DNA from: Luteitalea pratensis
GTDB lineage: Bacteria; Acidobacteriota; Vicinamibacteria; Vicinamibacterales; Vicinamibacteraceae
Direction of reading: 5' to 3'
NCBI RefSeq assembly: GCF_001618865.1
Contig: NZ_CP015136.1
Span: forward strand, 6,235,001-6,299,000
DNA: 64,000 nucleotides
Shown here: positions 42,804-59,076 of the stretch, one piece after another
Numbering within the stretch: the stretch's first letter is position 1
Layout of the letters: every line of letters begins with the position of its first letter
Notes under the pieces: model-generated
Databases searched by the model: none
Told to the model about the DNA's origin: nothing
The model's input: the letters and a program-made list of their open reading frames with translations, nothing else
Translations under genes and position numbers: made by a program

Positions 42804-44090
42804 GTGACGCCGCGATCGTTTCGACCCCTCGCTCTCCTCTGTCTCCTCGTGTTCGGCGCCTCCTGCGCGAAGCGCCCGCCCACCGTCTCGACGCCGGCAC
42901 AACCCCTGATGCGGACCCGCACCATCTCCGCGCGGCAGTCGACGACAACCGTGCTGCCAGGCCTGGACGTGTTCCTCTCGAACCTGCCGCGTGCCCTGCG
43001 GGGCAAGCGCGTCGGGCTGATCACCAACCACAGCGCGATCGACAGGGCCGGAGTCTCGGCAATCGACAGGATTGCCGCTCACAAGCGGCTCACGCTCGTG
43101 GCCCTGCTCGCGCCCGAGCACGGCATCCGCGGCACCGCTGCCGAGGGCGTGACGGTCGGCGACGAAGTGGACGCGAAGACGGGCGTGCCCGTGTACTCGC
43201 TCTACATGGCCGAGGACCGCGGCCCGACACCCGAGATGCTGAAGAACGTCGACGTCCTCGTGTACGACCTGCAGGAGGTCGGCGGGCGCACGTGGACGTA
43301 CGTGTCCACGATGGCGCTGTCGATGAAGGCGGCCGCCCGTCGCGGCATCCCGTTCGTGGTGCTCGATCGGCCCAACCCGATCGGCGGCGAGATCGTGGAG
43401 GGCGCGCTCATCGCACCAGGCTTCACGTCGTTTGTCGGCATGTACCCGATCCCCGCCCGACACGGCCTCACCGTCGGCGAACTCGCGGCGTACTTCAACC
43501 ACGCGTTCGGCATCGGTGCCGATCTCATCGTCGCCCGCGCGTCGTCGTGGCAGCGCGTGCAGTGGATGGACGATACAGGGCTGCCCTGGGTGAACCCCTC
43601 GCCGAACCTGCGATCGCTGGCGGCCCTGTCGAGTTATCCCGGCACCGTCTACTTCGAGGGCACGAACCTCACCGAGGGGCGCGGCACCGACCGTCCATTC
43701 GAACAGATCGGCGCGCCGTGGCTCGACGCCCAGACGGTGGCCGCGACGATGAATGGGCTCTACCTGCAGGGTGTCCGCTTCGAGCCGGTGGTGATGCAGG
43801 TGCTATCGACCGCGTCGAAGTTCAAGGGAGAGAGCATCCCCGGGCTGCGCGTCGTGGTCACCAATCGGCAGACCTATCGTCCCGTGCGTACGGCCTTGAT
43901 CCTGATCGATGTGATCAAGGGTCAGCACCCGGAGCAGTTCCGCTGGGGCCCGTCGATCGATCGGCTCACGGGTTCGGACAAAGTCAGGCTCGCCATCGAC
44001 GCCGGCCAACTCGCGCCGCTGCTCGAGGACTGGGACCGCGAGGCCGATGCCTTCAGGCGCACCATCGCGCCATACCTGCTCTACCGCTGA
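42804..44090 (+). CDS. DUF1343 exo-beta-N-acetylmuramidase-like lipoprotein (NamZ family)
   Basis: 428 residues with a lipoprotein signal (LVFGASC, Cys 21). The DUF1343 core covers 50-428: GKRVGLITNHSAIDR, LVALLAPEHGIRGTAAEGV, DVLVYDLQEVGGRTWTYVST and VLDRPNPIGGEIVEG are signature blocks, with YFEGTNLTEGRGTDRPFEQI near the middle. Characterised family members are exo-beta-N-acetylmuramidases (GH171) acting on peptidoglycan sugar chains, so a role in wall turnover or scavenging is likely. The start is a GTG without a strong Shine-Dalgarno. Confidence 0.88.
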   Translation: MTPRSFRPLALLCLLVFGASCAKRPPTVSTPAQPLMRTRTISARQSTTTVLPGLDVFLSNLPRALRGKRVGLITNHSAIDRAGVSAIDRIAAHKRLTLVALLAPEHGIRGTAAEGVTVGDEVDAKTGVPVYSLYMAEDRGPTPEMLKNVDVLVYDLQEVGGRTWTYVSTMALSMKAAARRGIPFVVLDRPNPIGGEIVEGALIAPGFTSFVGMYPIPARHGLTVGELAAYFNHAFGIGADLIVARASSWQRVQWMDDTGLPWVNPSPNLRSLAALSSYPGTVYFEGTNLTEGRGTDRPFEQIGAPWLDAQTVAATMNGLYLQGVRFEPVVMQVLSTASKFKGESIPGLRVVVTNRQTYRPVRTALILIDVIKGQHPEQFRWGPSIDRLTGSDKVRLAIDAGQLAPLLEDWDREADAFRRTIAPYLLYR

Positions 44091-44119
44091 CGACCGTTGA
44101 GAACGGTGATCAAGGGGAC

Positions 44120-44153
44120 AAGGGACAACTTCTCTCCTTGTCGCTTGTCCCTT
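44120..44153. terminator. Hairpin between convergent genes, possible bidirectional terminator
   Basis: AAGGGACAA at 44120-44128 and TTGTCCCTT at 44145-44153 form a perfect 9-bp stem with a 16-nt loop, between the convergent NamZ and kinase genes. It lacks a long T tract, so termination is inferred from position. Confidence 0.45.
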
Positions 44154-44169
44154 GAACTGCGGCCACCCA

Positions 44170-44197
44170 CGCGCCGCGCCCGGAAACCGGGCCTACC
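44170..44197 (-). repeat. REP-like element at the 3' end of the kinase gene
   Basis: On the minus strand GGTAGGCCCGGTTTCCGGGC: GTAG next to a GCCCGG/CCGGGC hairpin. The TAG of GTAG is the stop codon of the kinase gene, so the insertion or its ancestor defines the protein's end. Confidence 0.65.
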
Positions 44198-46787
44198 GTG
44201 CCGGATTCGGAAGCGGGCCGGCGAGCTTCATCGAGGCGAGCAGCGCCGTGAACCTCGCGTCGTCACGCAACGGGTCGAACATCGGCTCCACCGCCGCCAG
44301 CACGAGGAGGAAGTCGCGTTTTTCACGAGCCCGCGCCAGCCACGAGAATGCCTTGTCCTTGTCGCCAAGCGCCGCGTGCAACACCGCGAACGTCGTCGGC
44401 GCCACGTACCGGCGTGTCGAGAGACGCGTCAGGCGCGCGATGAGGGCAAGCGCTTCGCTGCGCTTGCCGGCCAGTGCGTACGTGCGCGCGAGTTCAGCCG
44501 TTTCGTCGGGGCTGTCGCCGGAGAGGGGAATCGACCGGCGAAACGCCTCGGCGGCAGGTCCATAGCGGCGCTGCTCGAGCAAGGCTCGGCCGAGGCCCCA
44601 GTGACCGTAGCCGAAGTTCGGATCCATCGCGAGCGCCCTGCGAAACTGCACGCCGGCCTCCTCGTGCCGACGCGCAACGTGGAGGACGCCGCCAAGGCCG
44701 GCAATCAGGGTGGGCGACAGAGGATCGAGTTCGACGGCGCGGGTCGACTCCTTGATCGCGTCGTCATGCCTGCCCATCGCGCCAAGGTAGAAGCCGTAGG
44801 CCATGTGCGCATCCGCGTCGCCAGGATTGAGCTCGAGCGCACGCCTGTACTCGCGTTCCGCGGCGCCCCAGTTCCACCCGTGGAGAAAGATCGCGTCGGC
44901 GAGTGCCGCGTGGGCGTCGGCGAGGCCTTCGTCGAGCCGCAACGCCGTCTCCGCTGACTGCCGCGCCTTCGGAAACCCCTCGCTCGGTGGCCACGCATTG
45001 AAGCCGCTCAGGCTCACATAGGCCTTCGCCATCCCCGCGTGCGCCTGCGCGTAGGCCGGGTCCCTGGCCACGGCCTGCTCGAAGTAGTGCAGCGCCCTGG
45101 AGAACCCGTCGTCGGTCAGCCGAACCAGGTGGTATCGGCCGAGCAGGTACAGCTGGTACGCCTCCACGTCGGCCACGTAGCGCTTCTCGTGCGCCTGGTT
45201 GGCGGCGAGCCGAACTGTGAGCGCGGCCGACACGCGTTCTGCGACGGCGTCCTGCAGCGCGAAGATGTTGGTCAGCGGCTCCTCGAACCGTGATGCCCAG
45301 AGCTGCCGGCCGTCCGAGACATTCAGCAGACGCACCGTCACACGCACCCGATCGGCGGATGTCTGGATGCCACCGTCCACCACTGCATCGACTCGCTGCT
45401 CTCGCCCGGCCGCGAGCGCGTCCTGTTGGAGCCCGCCGTAGTTGCGGACCGCGCTGATCGGGCGCACGTCGAGCTCGGGTATCGTGCTGAGGCTCGCGAT
45501 CAGCGTGTCCGCCATGCCCAACTCGAGTGCCTCGTTCCTTTCGGTCGACACCAGCGACTTGAATGGCAGCACCGCGATGGAGCGGCCCCTCGGTGCGGCG
45601 GTCGCGACCTGTACCGGCTGCCCGGCCGGCCACACGGTGATGACGATGAGCGGCACTGCCACCATGGCGGCAAAGGCGAGCGCGAGGGCAGGCCCACGCG
45701 CGGACGCTCGCGACGCTGCGGGAGCAATGGCGTCGTTGTCGGCGATGTCGTGCAAGTCCACGCGCATGGCCTCGATCGACTGATAGCGATCGGCGGGATC
45801 CTTGGCGAGCGCGCGCTCGACGACGCCAGACACACGTTCCGGCAGGGCGGCGTTCAGTTCCGCAATGGGGGTCGGCCGCGTGCGCAGGACCGCTCTGACG
45901 ACCTCGGTTGGCGAGTCGCCGCGGAACGGCATCTGCCCGGTCGCCATTTCGTAGAGCACGACGCCGAACGAAAAGATGTCGCTGCGGTGATCCACCGCGC
46001 CGCCGAGCGCCTGCTCCGGCGACATCGACGCAGGCGTGCCGAATACCGCGCCGGGGATTGTCGCGCGACCCTGCGCGGCCACCTCGCCCTGCTCGCGCAT
46101 GCGTGCGAGCCCGAAGTCGAGCACCATCGCCTGCGACTGCGGCGTGATCATGATGTTGCAGGTCTTCACGTCATGGTGGACGATGCCGAGCGCGTGAGCG
46201 GCGGCAAGCGCCTCGCTCACTTGCAGGGCAATGGCGCAGAACTCATCGAATGCGAGTGGACGTCCAGCGATGCGATGACGCAGCGTCTCGCCTTCCACGT
46301 ACTGCATCGCGATGAAGAGGTGACCGTCGGCCTCGCCGACTTCGTATACCGCACACACATGCGGGTGGGAAATGGCGGACGCCAGGCGTGCCTCGCGAAG
46401 GAAGCGCGCTCGCGACGCGCCGTCGTCGGCAATCGCATCGTCGAGCAGCTTCAGGGCAATCCTGCGGCCCAACCTGATGTCGCGGGCGAGGTAGACCTCG
46501 CCGTTGCCACCGCTTCCGAGCCGTTGTTCCACGACGTAGTGGGCGATGCGGGATCCCGCGACTGGCTCGGAGTGGCCGTCGATGAACAGATCGGCCGCAT
46601 CCTCCAATGCGCTCGTTTCGAGGAAGCCCTGCGCAAGCTGATCGGCATCGAGCAGCGCCTCGACCTGATCGCGCAGGTCGGTGTCGCCCTCGCAGGCACT
46701 TGCGAGGAACGCGGAGCGCTCGGCGCCGGTGTGTTCGAGCGCGGCTTGCAGCAGCTCCTCGATCTTCGTCCACCGGTCGGGCCTCAC
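44193..46787 (-). CDS. Ser/Thr protein kinase with TolB-N-like and TPR domains
   Basis: 864 residues. A PknB-type kinase domain (about 84-345) has G-loop LGSGGNGEVYLA, Lys 113, catalytic loop IVHHDVKTCNIM (204-206 HHD) and DFG 224-226. A single helix near 388-408 anchors it. Residues 420-560 resemble the TolB/FlgO-type domain of acidobacterial kinases (RSIAVLPFKSL, VDAVVDGGIQTSADRVRVTV), followed by about seven TPRs. The GTG at 46787 overlaps the sigma factor's TGA (GTGA) with GGAGG upstream; a longer reading is internal to that gene. The HRD Arg is His, making it a non-RD kinase. The ECF/kinase pair probably forms a signalling unit. Confidence 0.9.
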   Translation of the reverse strand: MRPDRWTKIEELLQAALEHTGAERSAFLASACEGDTDLRDQVEALLDADQLAQGFLETSALEDAADLFIDGHSEPVAGSRIAHYVVEQRLGSGGNGEVYLARDIRLGRRIALKLLDDAIADDGASRARFLREARLASAISHPHVCAVYEVGEADGHLFIAMQYVEGETLRHRIAGRPLAFDEFCAIALQVSEALAAAHALGIVHHDVKTCNIMITPQSQAMVLDFGLARMREQGEVAAQGRATIPGAVFGTPASMSPEQALGGAVDHRSDIFSFGVVLYEMATGQMPFRGDSPTEVVRAVLRTRPTPIAELNAALPERVSGVVERALAKDPADRYQSIEAMRVDLHDIADNDAIAPAASRASARGPALALAFAAMVAVPLIVITVWPAGQPVQVATAAPRGRSIAVLPFKSLVSTERNEALELGMADTLIASLSTIPELDVRPISAVRNYGGLQQDALAAGREQRVDAVVDGGIQTSADRVRVTVRLLNVSDGRQLWASRFEEPLTNIFALQDAVAERVSAALTVRLAANQAHEKRYVADVEAYQLYLLGRYHLVRLTDDGFSRALHYFEQAVARDPAYAQAHAGMAKAYVSLSGFNAWPPSEGFPKARQSAETALRLDEGLADAHAALADAIFLHGWNWGAAEREYRRALELNPGDADAHMAYGFYLGAMGRHDDAIKESTRAVELDPLSPTLIAGLGGVLHVARRHEEAGVQFRRALAMDPNFGYGHWGLGRALLEQRRYGPAAEAFRRSIPLSGDSPDETAELARTYALAGKRSEALALIARLTRLSTRRYVAPTTFAVLHAALGDKDKAFSWLARAREKRDFLLVLAAVEPMFDPLRDDARFTALLASMKLAGPLPNPAR

Positions 46788-47377
46788 CGGTTCGCCTCCG
46801 GCGCCATCTCGCGATACAGCCAGAGGCGGGCGGCGCGCCATTCACGCTCGACGGTCGGCGTCGATACGCCGACGACATCGGCGGTCTCGTCGATGGTGAG
46901 TCCGCCGAAGTACTTGAGTTCGACGACCTGCGCCTTGCGCGCATCGAACGTCGCCAGCCGCTCCAGTGCCTCGTCGAGCGCGATCAGGTGGGCAGCGCGC
47001 TGCTCGGCCCGGCTCACGACATCCTCGAGGGGCACGCGTTGCGCCCCGGCGCCCCGCCTGGCGGTACGGCGTTGCCGCGCCCGCTCGACGAGGATGCGAC
47101 GCATCGCCTGCGCGGCAATCGCGAAGAAGTGAACGCGGTTCTCGGGCCTGACGCGCGTGTAGTCGACGAGCCGCAGGTACGCCTCGTGCACGAGCGCCGT
47201 CGTGTGGAGCGAGTGGCCTGGCCTCTCGCCGCGCATGTAGCGGCGAGCCAGGCGCCGGAACTCGGGGTAGAGCAGCGGAACGAGGCGGTCGAGCGCGCTG
47301 CGGTCACCGTTGCCCCACTCGAGGAGCAGGCTGGTGATGTCCCCGGGGCCTGGGTCCGCCATGGGCATGGGCGTCAC
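46784..47377 (-). CDS. ECF-subfamily RNA polymerase sigma factor
   Basis: 197 residues. Region 2 is RLVPLLYPEFRRLARRYMRG, HTTALVHEAYLRLVDY and FFAIAAQAMRRILVERARQR; region 4 is FDARKAQVVELKYFGGLTID and ETADVVGVSTPTVEREWRAA. This is the ECF group common in Acidobacteriota and Planctomycetes that is encoded with protein kinases. The kinase gene begins within its stop codon, so the two are co-translated and the kinase may control sigma activity. Start GTG 47377; ATGs at 47368 and 47362 are alternatives. Confidence 0.92.
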   Translation of the reverse strand: MTPMPMADPGPGDITSLLLEWGNGDRSALDRLVPLLYPEFRRLARRYMRGERPGHSLHTTALVHEAYLRLVDYTRVRPENRVHFFAIAAQAMRRILVERARQRRTARRGAGAQRVPLEDVVSRAEQRAAHLIALDEALERLATFDARKAQVVELKYFGGLTIDETADVVGVSTPTVEREWRAARLWLYREMAPEANR

Positions 47378-47428
47378 GCGAATCTCTTCGGGAAGCGGCG
47401 CGAGTATAGCACCGGGGCGGTCACGGTA

Positions 47429-47461
47429 ATGCCTGATGCCTGATGCCTCATGCCTGATGCG
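47429..47461. repeat. Heptanucleotide tandem repeat (TGCCTGA type)
   Basis: Four copies of a 7-bp unit, TGCCTGA with one TGCCTCA variant, in the 233-bp gap upstream of the sigma factor and the ScyD-like gene. Same unit length as the CGAACGC repeats but a different sequence. Confidence 0.75.
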
Positions 47462-47610
47462 TAGGCATTCGGGTCAGGGCCGACCGTCCTCGACCGAGGG
47501 TGATGGGAATTCTCCTCATCCAACGCCAACACGGTGAGAAGCGACACTGCGGCGGCGACCTCTCGCCGCCCTGCAGTGCCTCGTCGAGTGTTCACCATGG
47601 AGGAACGGCG

Positions 47611-48744
47611 ATGGACAAGCGCACAGTCTTCACGCTCGCACTTGCAATGACCGGGCTCATCACACTGCGGCCCGATGGCCTGCAGGCAGCCACCCAGGAA
47701 GAGGGCGGCCCCGTGGTCGCGGCAGGCCTGAACAATCCCAGGGGTCTCGCATTCGGCCCTGATGGCGCCCTGTATGTCGCCGAGGCCGGCAGCGGCGGTG
47801 ATGGACCATGCGCCGAGGGAGCCGAGGGCCTGCGCTGCCTGGGCACGAGCGGCGCGATTGCCCGGATCGACCTGCGGCGCGGTGCTCTGAGGCGCGTCGC
47901 GACAGGGCTGCCCTCGGCGGCGCTCGCCGACGGCAGCTTCGCCACGGGCCCCCACGGCATCGCGTTCAACGGGCGTGGTGGCGCCGACGTCACCATCGGT
48001 TATGGCGGTGATCCCGCCAATCGCACCGTCGATTTCGGTCCCGAGGGCGAGCAGTTCGCGCGCCTCGTGGCCGTGAGCCCGAGTGGACACTGGACCCTGG
48101 CAGAGGACCTCGGCAACTACGAGGCCGGAGCGAACCCGACGGGTGACGAGGTGGATTCCAACCCGTACGGGCTCGTGGCCCTGCCGGGACGCCTGGTGAT
48201 CGCCGACGCCGGTGCCAACGCGCTGAACGAGGTAGCGGCAAACGGCACCGTGACGACCCTGGCGACGTTTCCTGACGGGGTTGCCGAAGCGCCGGAGTTC
48301 CTGGGGTTGCCACCCGGAACGCTGCTCCCGATGGACACCGTGCCCACATCGGTTGCGCAGGGGCCGGATGGTTCGTTCTACGTCGGCCAACTCACCGGCT
48401 TTCCGTTCCCGGCTGGCCGCGCGAACATTTACCGGGTTCCGGCGCACGGCGGGCCGGCGGAGGTCTTCGCCGAGGGATTCACCGCCATCATCGGGCTGGC
48501 GTTCGCGCCCGACGGCTCACTTCTCGTCGTCGAGATCGCACGGAACGGGTTGGTGGCCGCGTTCCTGGAGAACGACTGGACCGGTGCGCTCATCCGCATC
48601 GCCCCTGACGGCGCGCGCAGCGAACTCGCGGCTGGCGCCCTCACTGCTCCAGGTGGCGTCGCCGTCGATCGTGACGGCGCGATCTACGTCACGAACAAGA
48701 GCATCTTCAGCGGAGCTGGCGAGGTCGTCCGCGTGGAGCCCTGA
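47611..48744 (+). CDS. ScyD/ScyE-family secreted beta-propeller-like protein
   Basis: 377 residues with a signal peptide (5-27). NHL/SMP-30-like blades follow: GLNNPRGLAFGPDGALYVAE, TGPHGIAFNGRGGADVTIGY, VDSNPYGLVALPGRLVIADA, SVAQGPDGSFYVGQL and LAFAPDGSLLVVEI, the pattern of ScyD/ScyE proteins named from cyanobacterial scytonemin loci. No such pathway is evident here, so a general periplasmic or extracellular binding role is more likely. GGAGG at 47600 sits well before the ATG at 47611. Confidence 0.82.
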   Translation: MDKRTVFTLALAMTGLITLRPDGLQAATQEEGGPVVAAGLNNPRGLAFGPDGALYVAEAGSGGDGPCAEGAEGLRCLGTSGAIARIDLRRGALRRVATGLPSAALADGSFATGPHGIAFNGRGGADVTIGYGGDPANRTVDFGPEGEQFARLVAVSPSGHWTLAEDLGNYEAGANPTGDEVDSNPYGLVALPGRLVIADAGANALNEVAANGTVTTLATFPDGVAEAPEFLGLPPGTLLPMDTVPTSVAQGPDGSFYVGQLTGFPFPAGRANIYRVPAHGGPAEVFAEGFTAIIGLAFAPDGSLLVVEIARNGLVAAFLENDWTGALIRIAPDGARSELAAGALTAPGGVAVDRDGAIYVTNKSIFSGAGEVVRVEP

Positions 48745-48802
48745 CCACCGCCCCGACGCCCACGCGATCGCCGCTCGCGTAGGATGGATCAAGGGGGCAA
48801 CA

Positions 48803-49048
48803 GTGGACGAGCAGACACGAGGCTTCGTCGCGGCCGTGTTGTGGGATCTCCGTGCGCGGTGCGAGGCACAACTGCGGTGGTTGGCCGAATCGCAGCGATC
48901 GCTCGCGCACGAAGACGACGATGCGGTGGGATTGCCGTCGCTGCGTGACCTCGAAGTCCGGGCCAGCCTGGAGCGTGTGCGCCAGGCTGCGCTCGACATC
49001 GCCGCAGAGGCCGCGGCGTCCATCGATCGGCTGACCGCATCCCCGTGA
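48803..49048 (+). CDS. Small hypothetical protein, helical
   Basis: 81 residues, GTG start with AAGGGGG six to twelve bases upstream. Predicted largely helical and charged (LRDLEVRASLERVRQAALDI), no membrane segment or known motif. It follows the ScyD-like gene by 58 bp and converges on the sensor kinase gene. Function unknown; the reading frame and ribosome binding site are the only support. Confidence 0.45.
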   Translation: MDEQTRGFVAAVLWDLRARCEAQLRWLAESQRSLAHEDDDAVGLPSLRDLEVRASLERVRQAALDIAAEAAASIDRLTASP

Positions 49049-49110
49049 TCGTCGGCGGCACCGTCGACAAGAAGCAGCGGCGCCGCGGCGGCGGCGGGAC
49101 GGCTCCGCCA

Positions 49111-50817
49111 CTATCGGCTCGAGCTCTCGCTCGCGGCCAGGGGCATGGCACTCGAAGTCGCCGGCACCGCACGCGGCAATTCGAGCACGAACGTCGCGCC
49201 CTGTCCCATGCCAGCGCTGGCAGCCCGGAGCGTCCCGCCGTGCAACTCCGCGAGGTGCCGCGCTATCGAGAGCCCCAGCCCCAGGCCATGTGATTGCCGC
49301 GTGGACGAAGGGTCTTCCTGGCGGAAGCGCTCGAATACGTGTGGCAGGAACGTCGCGGAGATACCGCAGCCGCTGTCGGCCACCACGAGGCGCACCGCGG
49401 CGTCGGAGGTCTGCACGCCCACCACGACATGGCCGCCTCCTGGGGTGAACTTCACCGCGTTGTGTACGAGGTTGAAGAGCACCTGCTGGAGCCGCCCGCC
49501 ATCGCCATTGACCAGCCCGCCGGAATGGGAGGCCTCCAGCGCGAGGCGCACCGTCTTGGCGTCTGCGGTCGGGCGCAAGGTCTGGACCGTGGATTCGGCC
49601 AGCACGGCCAGGTCCACGGGCTCGAGTTCCAATTGCACGTTGCCGGTCATCAGCCGGTTCATGTCGAGGAGATCCTCGATCAGTTTGGCCTGTGCGTGCG
49701 CGTTGCGATCGATGATCTCGAGGCGATTCTGGACGCCGTCAGGGAGGGAGGAGTCTTCCTGGATGATCGCGAGCCAGCCGAGCATCGCGTTCATGGGCGT
49801 CCGCAGTTCGTGGCTCAGCGTCGCCAGGAACTCGTCCTTCAGGCGGACCTGACGCTCGGCTTCGTCGCGCGCCTCACGCGCCTGCAGCAGCAGTTCCTCG
49901 CGCTCCCGCTCGGCCTCCCGCTCCCGTGTCACGTTGCGGGTCACGCCAACCATGCGGTCGCCCTGGCCGGACTCCTGCGGCACGATGCGGCCACGTTCGG
50001 TCAGCCAGGCCACGGACCCGTCGGTCCGCACCACGCGATAGTCGCAATCGTAGACGCCGGCCTGCAGCGCGTCGCGCAGGCAGGCGCTGACGCGTTCGCG
50101 ATCGTCGACATGGAGCACGCGGGTGGTGCGCCGCTCCGGCCCGAACGCTCCGGCGGGGAACCCGAAGAGTTCCTCGGGATCCGATGCCCAGGTCATTTCT
50201 CCGCTCGCGAGCTGCCATTCCCACGCGGTCATCTGCGCCACGTCCAGCGCCATGCGCAGGCGCGCCTCGTTCTCCTGGACGCCCTGGTGCGCTCGCGACA
50301 GCGCCAACGTCCGCTCCTGCACCCGGCTCTCCAGTTCCTGGTTGACGCGTTCGAGTGCCGCCTGCACACTCTGGCGTTCGACGACCTCCCGCTGCAACGC
50401 GTCGTTCAGGTCGGCAAGCGCCCGCGTCTTCCGGAACAACTCGATGAAGACCCCGACCTTCGAGCGGAGGATGTCGGGATTGACCGGCTTGCTCAGGTAA
50501 TCGACGGCCCCGACACCATAGCCGCGCAGGATGTCGCTGTCGTCGGCGGTGTGCGCGGTGAGGAACAGGATCGGGATGTGCTCCGATCGCTTGCGTTGCT
50601 TGATCAGTTGCGCCAGCTCGATGCCGGTCATCCCGGGCATGCGGATGTCGAGCACGATCGCCGCGAACTCGTGACGCAGCAGGCTGAGGAGCGCCTCGTC
50701 GGCCGACTGCGCGCGCACGAGGACGCACTCGGCAGGCGCAAGCATCGCCTCGAGGGCATCCAGGTTGCGGGGCTGATCGTCCACGATCAGCACCTTCGGG
50801 CGCTCGGCAATCACCAT
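49111..50817 (-). CDS. Response regulator-histidine kinase hybrid (REC-PAS-HisKA-HATPase)
   Basis: 568 residues, cytosolic. A receiver domain (7-125, phospho-acceptor Asp 57 in IVLDIRMPGM) is followed by a coiled coil (130-185), a PAS/PAC domain (190-300), HisKA (H-box LATLSHELRTPMNAML, His 336) and HATPase with the G boxes ADSGCGIS and HGLGLGLSIARHL. The N-terminal receiver makes it a phosphorelay intermediate, probably receiving phosphate from the large HAMP-array kinase just upstream, 8 bp away on the same strand. The start at 50817 is fixed by the REC N-terminus; longer frames lie in the neighbouring gene. Confidence 0.88.
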   Translation of the reverse strand: MVIAERPKVLIVDDQPRNLDALEAMLAPAECVLVRAQSADEALLSLLRHEFAAIVLDIRMPGMTGIELAQLIKQRKRSEHIPILFLTAHTADDSDILRGYGVGAVDYLSKPVNPDILRSKVGVFIELFRKTRALADLNDALQREVVERQSVQAALERVNQELESRVQERTLALSRAHQGVQENEARLRMALDVAQMTAWEWQLASGEMTWASDPEELFGFPAGAFGPERRTTRVLHVDDRERVSACLRDALQAGVYDCDYRVVRTDGSVAWLTERGRIVPQESGQGDRMVGVTRNVTREREAEREREELLLQAREARDEAERQVRLKDEFLATLSHELRTPMNAMLGWLAIIQEDSSLPDGVQNRLEIIDRNAHAQAKLIEDLLDMNRLMTGNVQLELEPVDLAVLAESTVQTLRPTADAKTVRLALEASHSGGLVNGDGGRLQQVLFNLVHNAVKFTPGGGHVVVGVQTSDAAVRLVVADSGCGISATFLPHVFERFRQEDPSSTRQSHGLGLGLSIARHLAELHGGTLRAASAGMGQGATFVLELPRAVPATSSAMPLAASESSSR

Positions 50818-50825
50818 GCTCGAGC

Positions 50826-57713
<6,888 letters not shown>

Positions 57714-57803
57714 GACGCTCCGAAGCAACTGCCGGAAGCTCGTCAGTTCTTGGACTGCGAGCCGACAAAAGCGCAGTTGTAGCACGACGGATGCCGTTGG
57801 GCA

Positions 57804-57830
57804 GGCAGGGCCCGCTCTCCGAGCGCGGCC
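57804..57830 (+). repeat. REP-like element, family A, degenerate
   Basis: GGCAGGGCCCGCTCTCCGAG then CGCGGCC, in the 227-bp gap upstream of the giant kinase. GTAG has become GCAG; the hairpin is retained. Confidence 0.55.
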
Positions 57831-57940
57831 AGCAGGCGGGTCGATCGCACAAGACCGCGTCAGCCGTCCCGGCCAAGGCAGGACGGCCTGCGATTCGCCA
57901 TCTTTGGTAAGGAGTAATTCAGGCAGGCGGTCGCGACCGC

Positions 57941-58927
57941 TCACCGGGATCCGAGGCGAGTCCAGACATCATCCTGCAGGCTCCAGAAGTCACCGAGCTG
58001 CTGGTCGTTGTACCCACCGAAGTAGAGAAGCCGGGCCCTGGCGCGGTCGTCGACGAGCGTCGCGCCTCCCCTCCCGGCCGGTACTGTCCGCGTTGGCAGG
58101 CTCTCGGTCCACTCCGTCCCGCTCCACGTCCATTGATCGGCGAGGTAGGGGCCATGCGTGCCGCCCTGTCCGCCCCGCAGCAGCACGCGCTGACGACGGG
58201 AGTCCCATGCGAGGGCATAGGTCTGGCGCACGGCGGGGCCGTGGGCGCCAACGTGATTCCACGCAGTGCCGTTCCACTCCCATACGCCCGCGTCCGGCCC
58301 GCCGAAGAGCACCGGGACGACCAGGACACCACGGCGATCGTCGAAGGCCGCCTGCGAGAATCCCGTCCGCCGTGGCCCATTGGCGTCGATGAGCCGCCAT
58401 TGCTCGTGCTGCCAGGCCCACAGGCGCCCCGCGCGCATCTGGTCGCCGCCAATGGCGGGCCCGTCGAGCAAGAGGAGGTGCCGGCGTCGCGTGTCGAAGA
58501 CGAGCGACGCGTTTCGGCTGCGCTGGCCGCTGCACGGACCGGTACTGATCTCCCTCCACGTGGTTCCGTCGTACTCCCACGTGTCGCACAGGGACGACGG
58601 CGGTGGCGACGTCATCCCGCCGTACAGCACCACCCGCTTGCGATCGGGATCGAACGCGAGTGTGTGTCCGGCACGGGCCGGGGGGCTGGCTCGGGCGTCG
58701 ATGGCCTGGCGCCATACTCGGCCATCCCACTCCCACGTGCCCGCGAGCCAACCGCCGGGCTCACGGCCGCCGAACAGGGCCAGCCGCCCTCGAGCCTCGT
58801 CCCAGGCGAGGGCCTCGCCGTGCAGCGGTGATGGGAGCGCCGAGGTCGGGCGCACGTCGGGGCATGCCGCCGGCACCAGCGCCATGACGGTGAGGAGGCC
58901 CGCGGCGGCGGCAGGGATGATCTGCAT
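57941..58927 (-). CDS. Kelch-like repeat lipoprotein
   Basis: 328 residues from the ATG at 58927, which is followed directly by a lipoprotein signal (hydrophobic 3-20, LVPAAC). Four to five blade-like repeats follow: [60 protein letters not shown] and [20 protein letters not shown] carry the paired Gly and spaced Trp of Kelch/galactose-oxidase-like propellers. A longer start at 59011 adds 28 basic residues and is less likely. Probably a surface or periplasmic binding protein. Confidence 0.72.
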   Translation of the reverse strand: MQIIPAAAAGLLTVMALVPAACPDVRPTSALPSPLHGEALAWDEARGRLALFGGREPGGWLAGTWEWDGRVWRQAIDARASPPARAGHTLAFDPDRKRVVLYGGMTSPPPSSLCDTWEYDGTTWREISTGPCSGQRSRNASLVFDTRRRHLLLLDGPAIGGDQMRAGRLWAWQHEQWRLIDANGPRRTGFSQAAFDDRRGVLVVPVLFGGPDAGVWEWNGTAWNHVGAHGPAVRQTYALAWDSRRQRVLLRGGQGGTHGPYLADQWTWSGTEWTESLPTRTVPAGRGGATLVDDRARARLLYFGGYNDQQLGDFWSLQDDVWTRLGSR

Positions 58928-59076
58928 CGCGCGATCGGCATGGTGCAGCCAGCGCGCGGATCCCCGGGCGGGAATGTGACGAGCCGGGCCGAACATTCCG
59001 CGCATCCTCAACGTCCTCCACTACACACACGACAACATCCCGTTTGTGGCCCGGCGATGGGCCGCGAGGTACGACC

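Noticed and set aside
57950-58830. Long plus-strand frames antisense to the Kelch-like gene
   Set aside because: Arg/Pro-rich shadow translations without motifs or start signals; the minus-strand gene has signal peptide and blade repeats.
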